Below are positions 23,622 through 37,300 of a DNA stretch of 64,000 nucleotides, piece after piece. A program made the position numbers and the translations under genes. Within the stretch, counting starts at the first letter, position 1, and every line of letters begins with the position of its first letter. The notes under the pieces were generated by a model, which saw only the letters and a program-made list of their open reading frames with translations, did not search any database and had not been told where the DNA came from. Origin of the DNA: Neodontobutis hainanensis (taxonomy: Eukaryota > Chordata > Actinopteri > Gobiiformes > Odontobutidae); contig JALDNG010000022.1 in assembly GCA_024349245.1 (NCBI GenBank), positions 6,400,001 to 6,464,000 on the forward strand, read 5' to 3'.

Positions 23622-24610
23622 TCACTCATCCTTTTTAAACTTCCCATTTATGTATGGCACATAGTCCAAAATTAATCGCCAGTCTGTGAAGTGAACAAGT
23701 GCCACTCCACCCACTGTTCCCCAGGCAACCATATTTGGCACCCTAAAGAAAATAGCAATAAATGTTGTCAACTTGTGAACACATCAACAACACACGGCAA
23801 ACAATAGAGGTGCTCAGGGACCTGTAAGGTAATGGAGGGCCACACAAAAGGCTTTCTTTAGATTGAAGCTTTATTTGACTAATTTAAGCTACATGAGCAA
23901 ATAAATAAATAAATAAATGGGGCAAACGATCAAATCCAAATCCTTCTGTTTAGTTTAAAATGAGACTAATTTACTTTGTCATTTGCCTGGGGGTCTTTTG
24001 TAATGAGGCTTACTGACCATCACACAGGCATCTGATTGGGTTTACAAACAACATGTAGGGGAGCCTGTTTTGTTTCTTCATCTGTAACACAGATGTTATT
24101 GATGCTAAAGCTCTCAAACTTCCATATACCACAACTTTATTAGAAAATTGGCCCCACCTGGTCCCCCTGTAACACATTCACAATTTTTGTGAGTTTGTGT
24201 CAAATAGCTACAAAGAGTATCCTTGCTATAATTGACCCAACAAAATAGGTTTTAATATTTCATCCCAAAATTAAAAATAAAAAACATCTAACAATGTTGA
24301 AAGTTTGACAATGAATAGGGAGCTAATTATTCCTTGATTAAGCAGTCAGTTGCTGTGCATGTAGTAAATAGTTTGATCGTTAGGGAAGTCATTCTTGCAT
24401 GTTGTCTAAGCAGGTTACAAGGGATAAACAACCCCTGCTCTACACACGGGTCAGGCAGAAGGGTCAGGACGAAGGCGGCTTTTTACACTCACCAAATTAA
24501 AAATTGTTTCAGTCTTTTTTATTTCAGATGTGTTCAGATCTCACTTACCACGTCCTCAAAACCGAAATGTATTTGGCTCCAATAATTTTGTTCAGTATGT
24601 TCTGGACCAT
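23622..24610 (-). CDS. uqcr11: Cytochrome b-c1 complex subunit 10 (UQCR11)
   Basis: Small single-pass subunit of respiratory complex III in the mitochondrial inner membrane. Two coding exons, 24549-24610 (ATG to a GTAAGT donor) and 23622-23742 (TTTAG acceptor to TGA), total 183 nt, 60 residues plus stop. The split falls inside a Trp codon (TG/G), giving the junction LRTW-VPNMVAW, as in the mammalian gene. Exon 2 ends with the family signature DWRLILDYVPYINGKFKK. A hydrophobic helix lies at about residues 24-40 (MVAWGTVGGVALVHFTDW). The N-terminus (MVQNILNKIIGAKYISV) is more divergent, as in other vertebrates. It lies between mbd3 and tcf3 in the same orientation as in human 19p13.3, which supports the assignment. 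Confidence 0.95.
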
Positions 24611-25034
24611 TGTGACCTTCCCTACAGGTTTATTTCATGAAGTGTTGTCATTAATGGCGGTTTAAGACCTCGGAGAGCCTCCTCTTATGCCTGTTTGAAA
24701 ATGGGTTGCGCACCGCTGGCCATTTTTCTGAGGACCCCATGTTTTCAACGAGTTGTAAGGATATATAAAAGATGTGTGCGGTTGCGTTGCCTTTGCAATT
24801 TTTAAGCTGAAAATAAGGTAGGCCTACTTACGGTAGACTATTTAATGTAACGAATCCTCACGAACGCCCTGTTGTCCACACGTCCTTCTGAATAATCTGA
24901 AACTGAATCTTTAAATACATCGCAACATTTTACTCTTTTGTTTAGAGTAAGTGGGACGTTTTAATGTGTAGCCTTCAGTTAGTCATTGATATAAGTCACA
25001 ACAGAACTAAAAATAGACAAAATAAAACCAAGTT
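24611..25034 (-). promoter_or_regulatory. uqcr11: uqcr11 upstream region
   Basis: Short spacer between the uqcr11 start codon and the likely tcf3 transcript end. Reading the - strand it contains CCGCCATTAA (24651-24660), a YY1-type element often seen near starts of nuclear genes for mitochondrial proteins. A TATA-like TATATAAAAG near 24760 is on the + strand and so points away from uqcr11. The exact start site is unknown. Confidence 0.35.
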
Positions 25035-28000
25035 GCCAAACTACAATGAACCCTTTATTACAACGTTTTCCATTATTTTTTTCCCTTTATTTTTATGTAT
25101 ACAATGCCACACATTGGAAAAGGTATAATCTGTCATCAAAAATGGCACATTTATTGCTACATTACTGTTATGTACAGGACAGTTCTCAACTATATATATT
25201 TATATATATGTATATAAAAAGAGTGAATGAGGAACTCTGCAGACTCTTGCAGGAGTAAACTGAGGCCTCAGTCCAAAACATCAGCCCCGTCAAACTCTCC
25301 CTTTTTCAATTCAAAGATGTGGCTAACTATTGAAAGCAAGTTTTATTTACCAGTTTTATACAAATTCTTATATAAAGTGAATGTTTTTCATTAAATTAAT
25401 TTGCTGCGTACATTATGTGTTCAAGGGTCAGGTAGGGTTGTTTTTTTTTTTTTTTTAGTACAACAAAAATGTTTGTTTGAAACAAAGGAAAACTGTGTCT
25501 ATAGCTCAAGACTAACGTAATGTTCACCGAATACTAATGACATCAAGTCACATTGATTTTCCCCTGTAACAAATCAGCAATATTCATCACACTTATTTAT
25601 TGTATTACAAAAGTCAAATAAAAAAGTAAAAATAAAATACAACTCTTCAAATGAAGTGTTCAAATCCTCTCACAAAAAGTTACTGTTGAGATCACCAAAA
25701 AAGTTGGAAGAGTAAATTGCCAGGTGAAATTACTCACACAAGACCAAATAGAACTGAGAAAGCACTGCAGAGAGGCCTTGCACTCTGATATACAGACAAT
25801 GCACCGTGATAATATGCTCCAGCTGCTACAGAAAACTCACTCCCTACACTGAAACTGAAGCAATGCAAACACCGTCTAGAAATGTGCATCAACAGACGAT
25901 CAGAGCCAAAAGCAGCATCTCCTGAACCCTGTTGTTTAGTGATTTACCAATGCAGACAAATTGACTCATGACCTGGACCCAATTACCGTAACTCAAACAG
26001 CAGTTTTAATCCAGTTGAAAACAAATGAATAAAAACTTAACAAGATCTACATAACATTTATTTATTAACTAGGTACACTGAAAGAAAATCTCTTTATATC
26101 ATTTAAACCTCTTCCTGAAAATTGAAAAAAAAAAAAAGCATTAGGAGAAGGTAGGCTGGGGAATGAACAAGTACCTTTTAATCTCCATGGTAAATGAAAT
26201 GATATGGTTCACAAAATAAACTGTCTTAAATGAAAATACAAATTCAGGCACTGATAAGGTATCACTCTCCCATCATGACATCTTAAGTCTTGAGAATGAA
26301 AAGGCCACACTATTGATTTGTATAGGTCTTCATCTCTTTTGTAGAAAGTAAACACAAAATGCTCTACCTCCCATTTGTGATTACATGTTGGTAAAAAAAA
26401 ATCATTTACAACATGACAATATGGGAAGAACGTCACAATAACACTGTTTTGTTCTCTATATTATATATAACCTTGCACCCAAATACCAGCATCCACCTCA
26501 GTGAGTGTGCAGGATACTAAACGTGAACTGCCCACTGTAAGCCACTTGGTCAGGGCAAATGTTAGAAAAAAGGTGAAATGAAAATTGTATTGTTTTGACA
26601 AAACGCAGAGGAAACAACTCCAAATAAATCAAAAGCAATTAATATTTATATGGTAGCTACATTCAAGAACCAGTTGCATAATGTTTGAGACAAAAATCCC
26701 TTTCTGCATTTTGCCTTGGTGCTTCACTGTCCACATACCCCCAAGTGGGATTTGGGTAGCTGATCATAGGCCATTAAAATTAAACTGGAATAAAGGATAC
26801 ACTATACGCTATACAATTTTCACTGTTAACCTTTTTCCACGTCCACCCCTGTTTTAATTGTTTTTACAATTTCATTTAAATGTGAAATATTCCCCTTTTC
26901 AGCTCATCTACAATACACTAAACTTCAAACTAATATTGCCATTTATGTAAAAAATCTACACTGTATAGACTAACAAAAAATATATATTTATATATATATT
27001 TAAATCTGAAAAAGAAACATAACAGAGTAATGTTAGCGCAAGTGAATTTACATTTTTTTTCTTAGTAAGAAATGTGATGACAAACTTCAAAGAAAGTTGA
27101 GGGGCTTTTTTTTCATTGGGAATGCTTATTTTGTTAGTAAGCCAATGTACAAAGACTCGACTTCTTTAATAACTACAGACCGGTAAAACCAGCAGATAAT
27201 AATAATTGGGAATCTCTCCACATAACATCAGTTTTGGGGATATTGTGCTGTATCCGCTGACATTTTAGTTTGAGATTTGTGCTAATTCTTTTGCCAACAT
27301 TTCCAAATCGCTTTTATAGAAAATATTCAGGACTAAAATGCACAAATTTTGACTTCCACCCTTACCCTACTATGCTTTGCTTCCTTGTAAACTTTCCAAG
27401 CAAAGCGGTACAAAAACGTGACCCTAAAATACATTACTGATTTAACACTTGAATTTCAGGTCAACAGAGAGAAAGAACAGTTTTGTAGCTGACTTGTTCT
27501 ACCATGTGAATAATTCAAAATCTTCAAGACTGCAGTCTTCTTCCAAGTTTCCAGACACCTTGTGGAAAAAGACCAGGTCTCAGTCAATGACTGTCTCTGG
27601 GTCAGGGTTTTTGTCTTTCATGCAAGATGTCTTTGAACATTGTTCATTTCCCTTCTGACCCTTAAAACATGCTTCCCAATCTTTTCTTGATAAGATAAGG
27701 AAAAGTAACAGAATTGGACAATTAAACAACGGGCTTGGTTACATAACATATGTAAGACTGTACCATCACACTGGGAATGACATACATTAAAAATAATTGC
27801 TCATACATATAAGCAATCCCTCACAATAAATGTTCCTCACATGTAAAGCAATTTGCTTAAATGTCAAATAGAAAACATGTAACAATTAGGCACAAATCCT
27901 TGATTAAATTTGTGTTTAGGTCTCTTTCTCTGACCAGAGTACCTCTTGGCAGTGTGAAGTCCCAATCTGTGGCAGGACAAAAGTACTCCAGGGGTTCCAT

Positions 28001-28397
28001 CATTTTTTAGAGACCAATAAGAAAACAAAAAGCCTCTATATGTATAAAACAAAGCGGAAAAAAAATGTTCTTCACATTTGAGTTTGTAGTCATGGTTGGG
28101 AGTGCGACAAACGGGCCGAGTCAGTTTTGGCAGTATGCATGTGTGTGTGAGTGTGTAAATGTGCATGTTGAAACTTGAATGGACAATACAAAGACATGTC
28201 CACATATACACACACACTAAGAATAATGGGTGGAAGAAAACTGTTAAGGCCACATCCTCCAACAGGCAAGGAAACACCCGCAATCTGTGAAAAGCAAGCA
28301 TTGTACAAATTAGCACTATGTGTAGCAGACAGCACAATATTCAATAAATTAACAAAAAAATTAAAAGTAAATCTACCAAGTTATAGCCTACCTGGTG
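25035..28397 (-). other. tcf3: tcf3 3' UTR (probable)
   Basis: About 3.4 kb of AT-rich sequence with no coding exon follows the tcf3 stop codon. The last good polyadenylation signal before uqcr11 is AATAAA on the - strand at 25054-25059; an earlier one lies near 25594. Long 3' UTRs are usual for E-protein genes. The longest open frame here (27864-28337) shows no recognisable domain. Confidence 0.5.
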
Positions 28398-31300
28398 TTA
28401 CATGTGACCAACTGGGTTGTGGCCATCTCCTGACATACTAGGATGACCGCCTGAGAGCTGCATGGGAGCATCACCCACTACACCAGACACCTTTTCCTCT
28501 TCTCTGCGTTTTAAACATGCTGCCTTGGGGTTTAGGTTGCGCTCTGTAAGAAAAAAAGAAAATAGAACAAATTTGAGATATTTTAATAAAATATAACACG
28601 GCTAAACAATATCCCCAACACTGTGAAAAGTGCTGTTCTTTCAGACTGACCTCTGACTTGTTGTTCTAAATTTAGGATGACATTGACGGCTTGGTGTAGG
28701 ATGAGAAGTTTGGTCTGAGGTTTGTCATGGCTGAGGTGCAGCTGGCACATTCTCCCAAGCTCCTTAAATGCCTCATTTATGTCTCGTACTCGAAGACGCT
28801 CACGGGCATTGTTAGCCACTCGCCGTTCCTTTTCACGCTCCAGCTTAACCTCGGGGGGAAGGTCCTCGTCATCTTCATTACATTGACTAATCAGAAATAG
28901 AGATGATGTGATGAAGCCATAGGTGGAAACAATAATGATAAAAAAAAATACATTGCTTTTTACTCCATAGTCATAATTCCATTAAAAGGGTTACATTTGC
29001 AGGGCTTGACATTCACCAATGAAGATTTGGATACAATTATATAAAAGTGAGGACTGGAAAATTTTTGATGACAGATTTATCCCACAAAAGGTGGACAAAG
29101 TTCCTTTTTTATTCAGTAGTGTATGTAGGTAGAGCTTGTGTGTAGTTAAAGGGAAGGCTCTGTCGTTTCCTAGCCATTTTTATGCAATAGGTGTCCGGAA
29201 ACAAACATTAAACACATTTTAATTCAAAAGATTCTCAGGTGTTATGAGTGACTATAAACTGTATCCTTTTTTAGCATAAGCATCCAGTATAAGCCAATAA
29301 ACAATGAAAATTATTCTCTAGTAAAGTAGCTTACTCATCATCATCATCTTTCGGATCTGAAAGGGCAGAGAGCATCTGGAGGGTGAACGCCTCCTTTCTG
29401 AAAATGTGACATGAAGGGTAGGGGTTGTCAACATGGTTAGATACCTAACATTGACAGAGCTACCAGTTGGACACACAAGGTAGACATGTTTCATTTCTTT
29501 TGACAATAAAAAAGAGTTGACATTGGGAACTCAGCAAAGGTTATTTCTTAAATTAAAGTAGTTTCCTTAGGATTTTACAAAGACATAGGATAAAAAAATT
29601 CCACCTTTGTGGGATAACATTGCCTCCAATCCTGTGTATTTTATATTATATTACAATTTAATAGCACATTCACAAATCAAAATATAAAAAAAAATTTAAG
29701 GTTATGCTACCTTGCTCGGTTGCGTGCTGCCTTGGAGTCTCTCTTCTCTTCATCAGACTTATCTGCAACCGATGAATTTTCATCATCCTCTTTGTCTTCT
29801 CTTTTTATGATTTCTGAGCTGCTGGAGGAGTGTGTGGAGCGGGCCATGCCACTAGGGAGACCTAAAACAAACACTTTAGGGTTAACTACCTGCCACTTAA
29901 ATATTACCTCAAGATACAGAATCATAAAAGAAAATATGCTATAATGTAAATTTCCAGAAGTATTACAAATCATTTGGGGCCTTACTGGTAAAGCCTTCAG
30001 GCTGCCCAGCTGACTGTGTGGGTCCAGACGCATGATGACCATGGAGAAGAGTGTTGCTTGGAGGAAGACCTGTGGCTTCGTCGTCTTTTCCTCCCTGCTG
30101 TTAAAACAAAGTTTAAGTTAAGTTTAAATTACCATATTATATTCAACTGACAATTAGTCTGTCCTATAAATTAGATGTTGGCCAGCAGATTTATCAATAT
30201 TAACAAATTTACAGTGAACAAGAGTGATGCTGTGAAATTGTACACTTTGTATGTGACTCACCAAAGCAGGATGTCTGTTGCTCAAAGCGAGACTTGCATT
30301 GGGGAAGGCTGGAGAAAGGCCCCCAAGGCCCCCATTTTGCACCGCAACCAGCAGGTTGTGCATGTCTGAGTGGGCACCCTCCAAACCCGGACCTTGTCCC
30401 ACAGCATGACTGCGCAGTACATGTATAGCCTCTTCCAAACGATCCTCCATTTTACTCTGCTACAACAAAAAACAAACATAAGCTAAAATCTATGACAGGA
30501 CAGTTTTAACACAGATAATATGGTATAGACCATCATAGCATCCTAGAGGGAGGATAAAAATGAGCTTTAACATAAACATACTGATGCGGTGTGCAGAACA
30601 TACCAGTGTATGTGGCTGCCCTTCATAGCTGGGTGTGGTTGGTCTTTGCCACTGTGACTGAGCTCCTGACAAGAGAAATAATCAAGTAAAGATACTACTG
30701 TTCACTTGACACCAGATGGCGCTGCAGACAAACCCTTGTGCCTAGTATGTAGATGAATCATTTTCACTCTAACAATTTGAACTGATTCATTTTTGTGTAC
30801 CAAAAACAAGGTTGCAATCAAATTAAATTGATCTGCTGCAGGTTTTCTGTGGTTGAAACATTATCCCAATTTGCCGTTAAGTTAAGAGCAAGAACAGATG
30901 AGAGGTTAGAATCACCTGAATGTCTGTAACTAAATGATCGGCACAATTTGCTTAACTCCAACAAAACATTTTAAGTGAGTTAGATGGAGCCCGCCCCTAA
31001 AGTGTGTGTTTTTATTGTGGTCTTTGAATGAATCATAAATCAATGTTTACTTAAATTAGTTTGTTTTTAAACTGCATGGATAAACGTATTTGTGTAAATA
31101 TAATGACTCATCAGTAATAAAAACGGTGCATCAGAATACCTGTAATTCCCTGAGGAGATCCAGGTGTAGATGGGGCTGAAGAGAAGTTATTACTGTTATG
31201 GTCCGAAGGGTAAATCTGAAAGAAATAAGCAATGAAGTGTTAAACAAAAAAAATTACCATATCCTTTTATCTAGCTAGCATGTAAAAACAATAACTTTCG

Positions 31301-34300
31301 GTTGACTTTGACTCATCACTGAGTTATTAACTATATTTTTTAAAGACTTACTGAGGCAAGGGCTTTTCCAATTTCATCTCCTGAGCTGCCAGCGGTGGTG
31401 CCTCGGTTGGCTGCAGAGATAATGAGTCAAATAATATTGCCCAAATACTTTAGCAAAAATATTAGTCTAGGGAAAAAACAATGTTTTCAAAGTTTTGACT
31501 GTCAAACAGTAAAAAAACATTTGTTTGAGGTTCTCACCCATGATGCCTTCACCATTGATGGTGGGTGTGTGACTGTAGGTTGTGGGGGCCGGGTGAAAGC
31601 CATTAACTTCACTGCTGTGCAGAGGATAGTTCTGTGGGAACATTTGTTTAATGAAAAGGTATGATGCAAACCGTATAAAAGACATTTAAAATAGTTTCCA
31701 GCTCTACCCACCATCCTGTCTTGTGGGTTTATTGCAGAGAAGGAACCTGGCTGCCCAAGGTGAGAGTTGCCCAGCATGGCAGAGTATCCAGAGGATGACC
31801 AGGGATCTTCTATAAGAAATAAGAAATATTTGTAAAAGATGAATGCAAGCATAACAAATTTTTATTTTAAATAATTGCCTGTATTTTCTGGAAAGCTAAA
31901 GATACCTTGCATGTAGAAAGAGCCAGGGTAGACGGCTCCAGATTTAGCACCAGGATATCCACTGTTGTCCCTGGTATACTCATCCCCTGATGTGGAAGCG
32001 TACACCTATAAAGATTTACACATTAAGCTGCCATTTCCCTGTAAGTGTCCTGCTAAAATACAATTTTATTACATCAATTATTTATAGTCAAGGGCTTTGT
32101 GAAGCTGGTCTTAGGAATAGTTAACATGACATTTTGTGGCTAGTAAGGTATGCTCAAAACTATTTAATTACAATAGCTGAAAGTGGCCACAAGATGGCAA
32201 AGGGGAGTCTGACTAGAGAAGAGGCAGGCCGGCTCCTTGCCTGTGGAGAAGAACACAGCGGCCATGGCATGCTGGGCACAGTGACGCTTGAATCCCTAAG
32301 CACAGTGAGCACTTCCTCTAACTCCCAAGACCCCAGTGACATCGCACTGCCTGGCCTGCAGCCCCTCCCTTTGACAAACTCAGTATCAGCTCACACACAT
32401 ACCAAGCATTCAGCAAGCCAACACTGGGTTTACAGCAATAGACTTTACCAATATTACGGGTGGCATCATAAGCCCATACGTACAATGTACAAAACAAAAC
32501 ACATTAGTCTCTGAAATAGTTCAATTATACACCTTGACAAAGGAAATTAAACAGGATGCTGAAGTGACAGATCCTCAGTTCTCCAAACCCACAGCCTCAA
32601 GATGGACATAAGAATTCTTCAGTTTTCCTGACAATTTGGTCCATCTTTCTCTTCCGTTTAGTATGGCAGAAAGAGGAAGGGAGAGAATGGAGGCTATGCT
32701 GCAAAGAATGCTAATCCGGAGAAGGGATTTTTTCTGTAATTTGATTTAACAGGGAGAAGTGGAAAGGGAATGGAGAGATGCACTTCTAATTACAGAGCCA
32801 TCTGCCTGTTCCTGGACCACATCCAACTCCACAGGCAGCTGGGCTGAGGAGAGGGAGCGAAGAGAGGGAGAGAGATGGGGGCTGGGATCCAGTCACTGCA
32901 AGAGGGAGAAGGAGAGGAAGAGAGATTGCAGTGGGTAGGGGTGGTAAAGGGGCAAGGGGGAGACTGAGGGGAAAAATGAAGGCCCTGATGATTTATGAAA
33001 TGGGTAGAGAGATAAGGGGTGCTGAGGAGGGACAGGAGAAGGTAATCTAAATGACTTAAACAAAGCTTGATATGGCCAGGGGAGTGTGAAGGAAGCAGGG
33101 GATTTAAAATGATCACAGTTAATACAGAGGAAAACATGATGGAGATGGCTTCATTTAACAATAGGCTTTGAGTTGTTCTTTCATGGGGAACAATGTCGAG
33201 TGATTCCTGCTGCTTTAGACAGAACAGAGCACTACACAATGATGGTTGCTGCAGGATAATTGTATTCTGAGGAAGAAAGGGGATTTCTAGGGTAAAATCC
33301 TCAACTAATAGGGGTTTAATGTAATTCAGGTTATGACCGTGCAAACATCTCTTCACTAGAAAAGCATGGGTTGTGGCAAGGGGTGGGGAGTAGATTAACA
33401 TCAAACTAACCTCAAAGCACTTTATTTAACCACACGGGTTTTGTAGCTGGCCTACAGGACAACTTCTTTGCAGAAGACGAGACCCTCTGCTTTAAGACTG
33501 CAGCAGGTGAGAGGGGGTTACGGTTCAGAGGCCAATGTAAGAACTTCTGCTAGAGGTTTTAGCGGCCTACAGATGTCAGTCAGCTGGACGTGAATAGAGG
33601 AGCGAGTATTTAAACAACAAATACAGAAATGATGAAGGATAACAGGTATGTTAAAGGTGCCATAAAAAGCAGTAGTGAGTGAGGGAGTGTACAAGGGAGG
33701 GAAGACCACAGGATCATCATCAGCCGTCATTAATCTGGGCTCAGACACGGGCTAAGAGGCCTCACAAGCACTGCGCCTCACAACTGGGTCACTCACAGGG
33801 GGAGGCCCACCCAGACCATCATGTGGTGAAGCGTAGGCGGAGGGGTTAGGAGAAGTGGGGGAGGGGGTTCACAGAGCGATATCTCATCATTTGTACTAAA
33901 ACCACGCAGCTATCGGTCACACTGTGACAATGGATCAGACACCGACAAAAAGGGAACGTCAGTCACACTGTATTCCTAACCAACATCCCTGTTATAAAGA
34001 CAGAAATGCTGTTGGTCTACAGGTGTCAGCCATTGGAAGGACTGAGCACCTTTAGGTTAAGGACAACACTGGTGTCATTTTGTGAATGAACAACAACTGG
34101 CTGTTTAATGGTCAACAAGTCATTGACTGAATTATTATTTTGTACAATAATAGAATATTAAGTGAATCACACAGTGTCCTTTTATATACATTTCTAAATC
34201 TATATTTAGTATCATCAAAATACTTGCTCCATCAAACGCAGAATTTGAGAGCCATTCACAAAATGTGACATTTGCCCAAGTGAAATTAGAAAATCAAAGG

Positions 34301-37300
34301 ATCCCAAGGTCAACAATTTAGATTAATATGCTGACATTTCTTTTGACCAAAAAAAATAATAAATCTCAACTACACAATTAAACAATCTCCAAGACATCAC
34401 CTTTTCCAGATATGCAAGATAATGTTTTGACTCTTGAATGAAACAACATAATTTGCCACTTTAAACTAAATCCTCACTGAATCCAGCTTTGTAAACTCTC
34501 TCCAAGACAGTCAGAGTTGGCATAAATTATACTGGGCCACTAACAAGCATCTCTCATGGAACCTCCTAAATGGTCCTCGAGTAAGGGCGCCGCCATTCGG
34601 CTAAATACAGAAAAAATACAGCAATATACCGCCGTCCACCAAAGGGCAGGCTCCAAAAGAGGAAATATAAGGAGAAACCCAATGGCGACTTAAGTGTAAA
34701 AATCATGTTTACAGCCTGGTACAAAAGATGGCTCCGTCTCTAGAGCTAAGTTTTTACTTACTATTTTTTGATTAATATGTCAGTTTATGCCATCTAAAAA
34801 CGATTGTTTTACTATGGAGTAAAAGCCGAAAAGCCCGGATGTAACCAACATTTTTTCATCGTGATGACAACAACATCGGTGAATAGGGGACCAATGGACG
34901 GATTACATCCATGTTTATTTACAATCTATGGCCACTACATAAACCGTCACTTTTACCACAAAATCCTATAAAATATCAATAGCTGACAACAATACGCTGA
35001 CCACCACCTGAAATAACTTGAGTATAATGTAGACAACTGCAGCAATGAGGTTTATTGGGGCTTGTGTTGCCCAACTGTCAGCACACAGAGAGTCTGGCTG
35101 AGCGGAGGGTCTTTACCCCTGTCTGTCACAGAACTGCTCAAGCTGAGTGGAGCAGGCAGTGTTTGTGCATGTGTCTATCTGTAGCAAGTATGTGTAATGA
35201 GAGAAAATATGAGAAAACAAAGTCAGAGAATGAGAGTAACCCTGGCTGTAAGCTGTGAAGACAAGTAGAAATAAGGTCTCACCGAGGATGGCAGGCCAGG
35301 GGGTTTCCGAATCTTCTTTGGCTGGGTGTCTGCATACAGTCAAGCACACAGGAAAGAGTGAACGCAATAACAAACAAACAAACTTATAGATCATACAATA
35401 GATATTTGTACTCATGCCTGGGCTTTGTTTAAACAAATAGAGTGTAACATAACATTTATTTACCAATCATTTCAAAATGTAATTACTACACATTGACAGA
35501 TCTAGGTTGTTTAAGTCTGATGTTTTGTCCACCTACCTATGGCACCGTCAGGGGGCCTTCTCCTGGGGTTATTAGCGTACGAGGGGTAAAACTGGGTGCT
35601 GGATTTCAGACCAGAGGGTGACATGGCATCTGGGCTTGGCAAAGCTATGTCACTAGGAAGAAATCCAGCCTAAGAGGACATACAAATATAAGATATGTGA
35701 AAGAAAATAGGATTTGTTTTTATTATTACCTTACATGTGTTACATTCTAAATAAATAAACATTTTTATTTATTTTTTTTTTATTATTCATGTGGGAAATT
35801 CTAGTAAGCGACCACCACCAGGGGACACCTAGCATGTTTTTTTATGTTGGTGGGGGAATGCCGGAGTACCCAGAGAAAACCCACCCGAGCACACGGAGAA
35901 CATGCAAACTCCACCCAGAAAGGTCTTGTTCGACCTGGGAGTTGAACCCTGGACTGTGTATGTAATGTAATAAAATGTAAGTTTAGAGCAACATACCTGG
36001 CTTCCAAATGGAGGATATGGTGGCCTCTCACTTTTACCTGCAAGATTGAAGGCATCAATATACGAGTATAACGGCAAATAATCCTAATGGCCAATGCTAT
36101 TTGTTTAAACATATGAAAAGTAGATTTTCTAAAGAGGGAAAAAAAAAAAAAAAAAAAAACTAAGGCGATGCCCTCCCCTTTTCAGTACGCTCAGCTGCAT
36201 AAAGCTGCCTGCCAGACAAAACCCTAGGGAAGGTTTCTGCTTCGGTGCTTTAACATCCCTAACATTTAACAAATGAACAAATGAACACAGGCACACATGC
36301 ATGTAGACCCACATCCACATTTTGCCATGCAGAAAACAATTTTTGGGTCAAAACAATATGTATGACTTCTTTGTTGCTGTGATCAAACACATTGCTACCC
36401 TTTTCCACCCAAAACATTAAAAGCATTTAATTTAAAGTTACTATATTACAGGAAATGAAGGCTAAAGAGTAAAACCTACCTGTGATGCCTGAACTGAGGA
36501 ATGGCGCGGACAAGCCTTCATGCTCACCGTAGTGGGATCCTTCCCCATAGCCCTTTAAGAATTTCACAAAAAGAGAAAGCTCAGCACATTTTAAAATGCA
36601 TACCTAATCATAACAATTTCTTCAGGGCATCAAATTTTTTGTAAGCACACCTAAATGGCTTAGTAGTTAAACTTACTCCCCTACTTCTCTATATAACAGG
36701 ATCGATGCCAAACAAATCTGCATCAGCTTGGGGGATTCAAACAGACATTCTTAATTATCAACTTGTGGTAATCAAAGCTTCCTGAATCTTTTTTCACCCC
36801 TGTTCCTTGTGTTTACACAAACTTGTGCCAAGATGGTTATGGCGGATGTAAAACTGCAATTACCGGTGGGCTTCAACTGAGGTTTTGGCTAGCAGAGAGC
36901 AGTCCAAATCAGGAACCTGAGCCAAGGTTCTCAGATAAAAAATAAAACTACAACTTTAAATCAAATTGCACATTGTATGGAAAGTACAGAGCTAGTGCTG
37001 TACCGACTGTGTGTGACACTATAACCTGAGATAATGCAGTTAACTTTCTTTCCATTTTAAATTGTGATAGTGTGCATTTGCATATTACCCGTCCTTGGCT
37101 GAAAGAAGGACTATTCTGTTCGGCTGATCCCCAGGACCCTGAGCCACTGCGCTCATCTAAAGCTGAAAAAGACCAATCGTTAAGACAGGTTTGTTATTCT
37201 ATAGGACACTGAAGGTCATGTAGGTATGAGAAAAAATCCTAAAGCCTCATTTGGGAATAATAACATCACATGTCTTGGCAGGTAACTCAGAAATCCCTTC

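Noticed and set aside
27864..28337. 157-codon open frame on the - strand
   Set aside because: It lies in the tcf3 3' UTR, has no recognisable motif, and the tcf3 model ends cleanly just before it.
32790..33404. 204-codon open frame on the - strand
   Set aside because: It comes largely from a purine/pyrimidine-biased block in a tcf3 intron (Ser/Pro/Leu-rich) with no domain and no good splice context.
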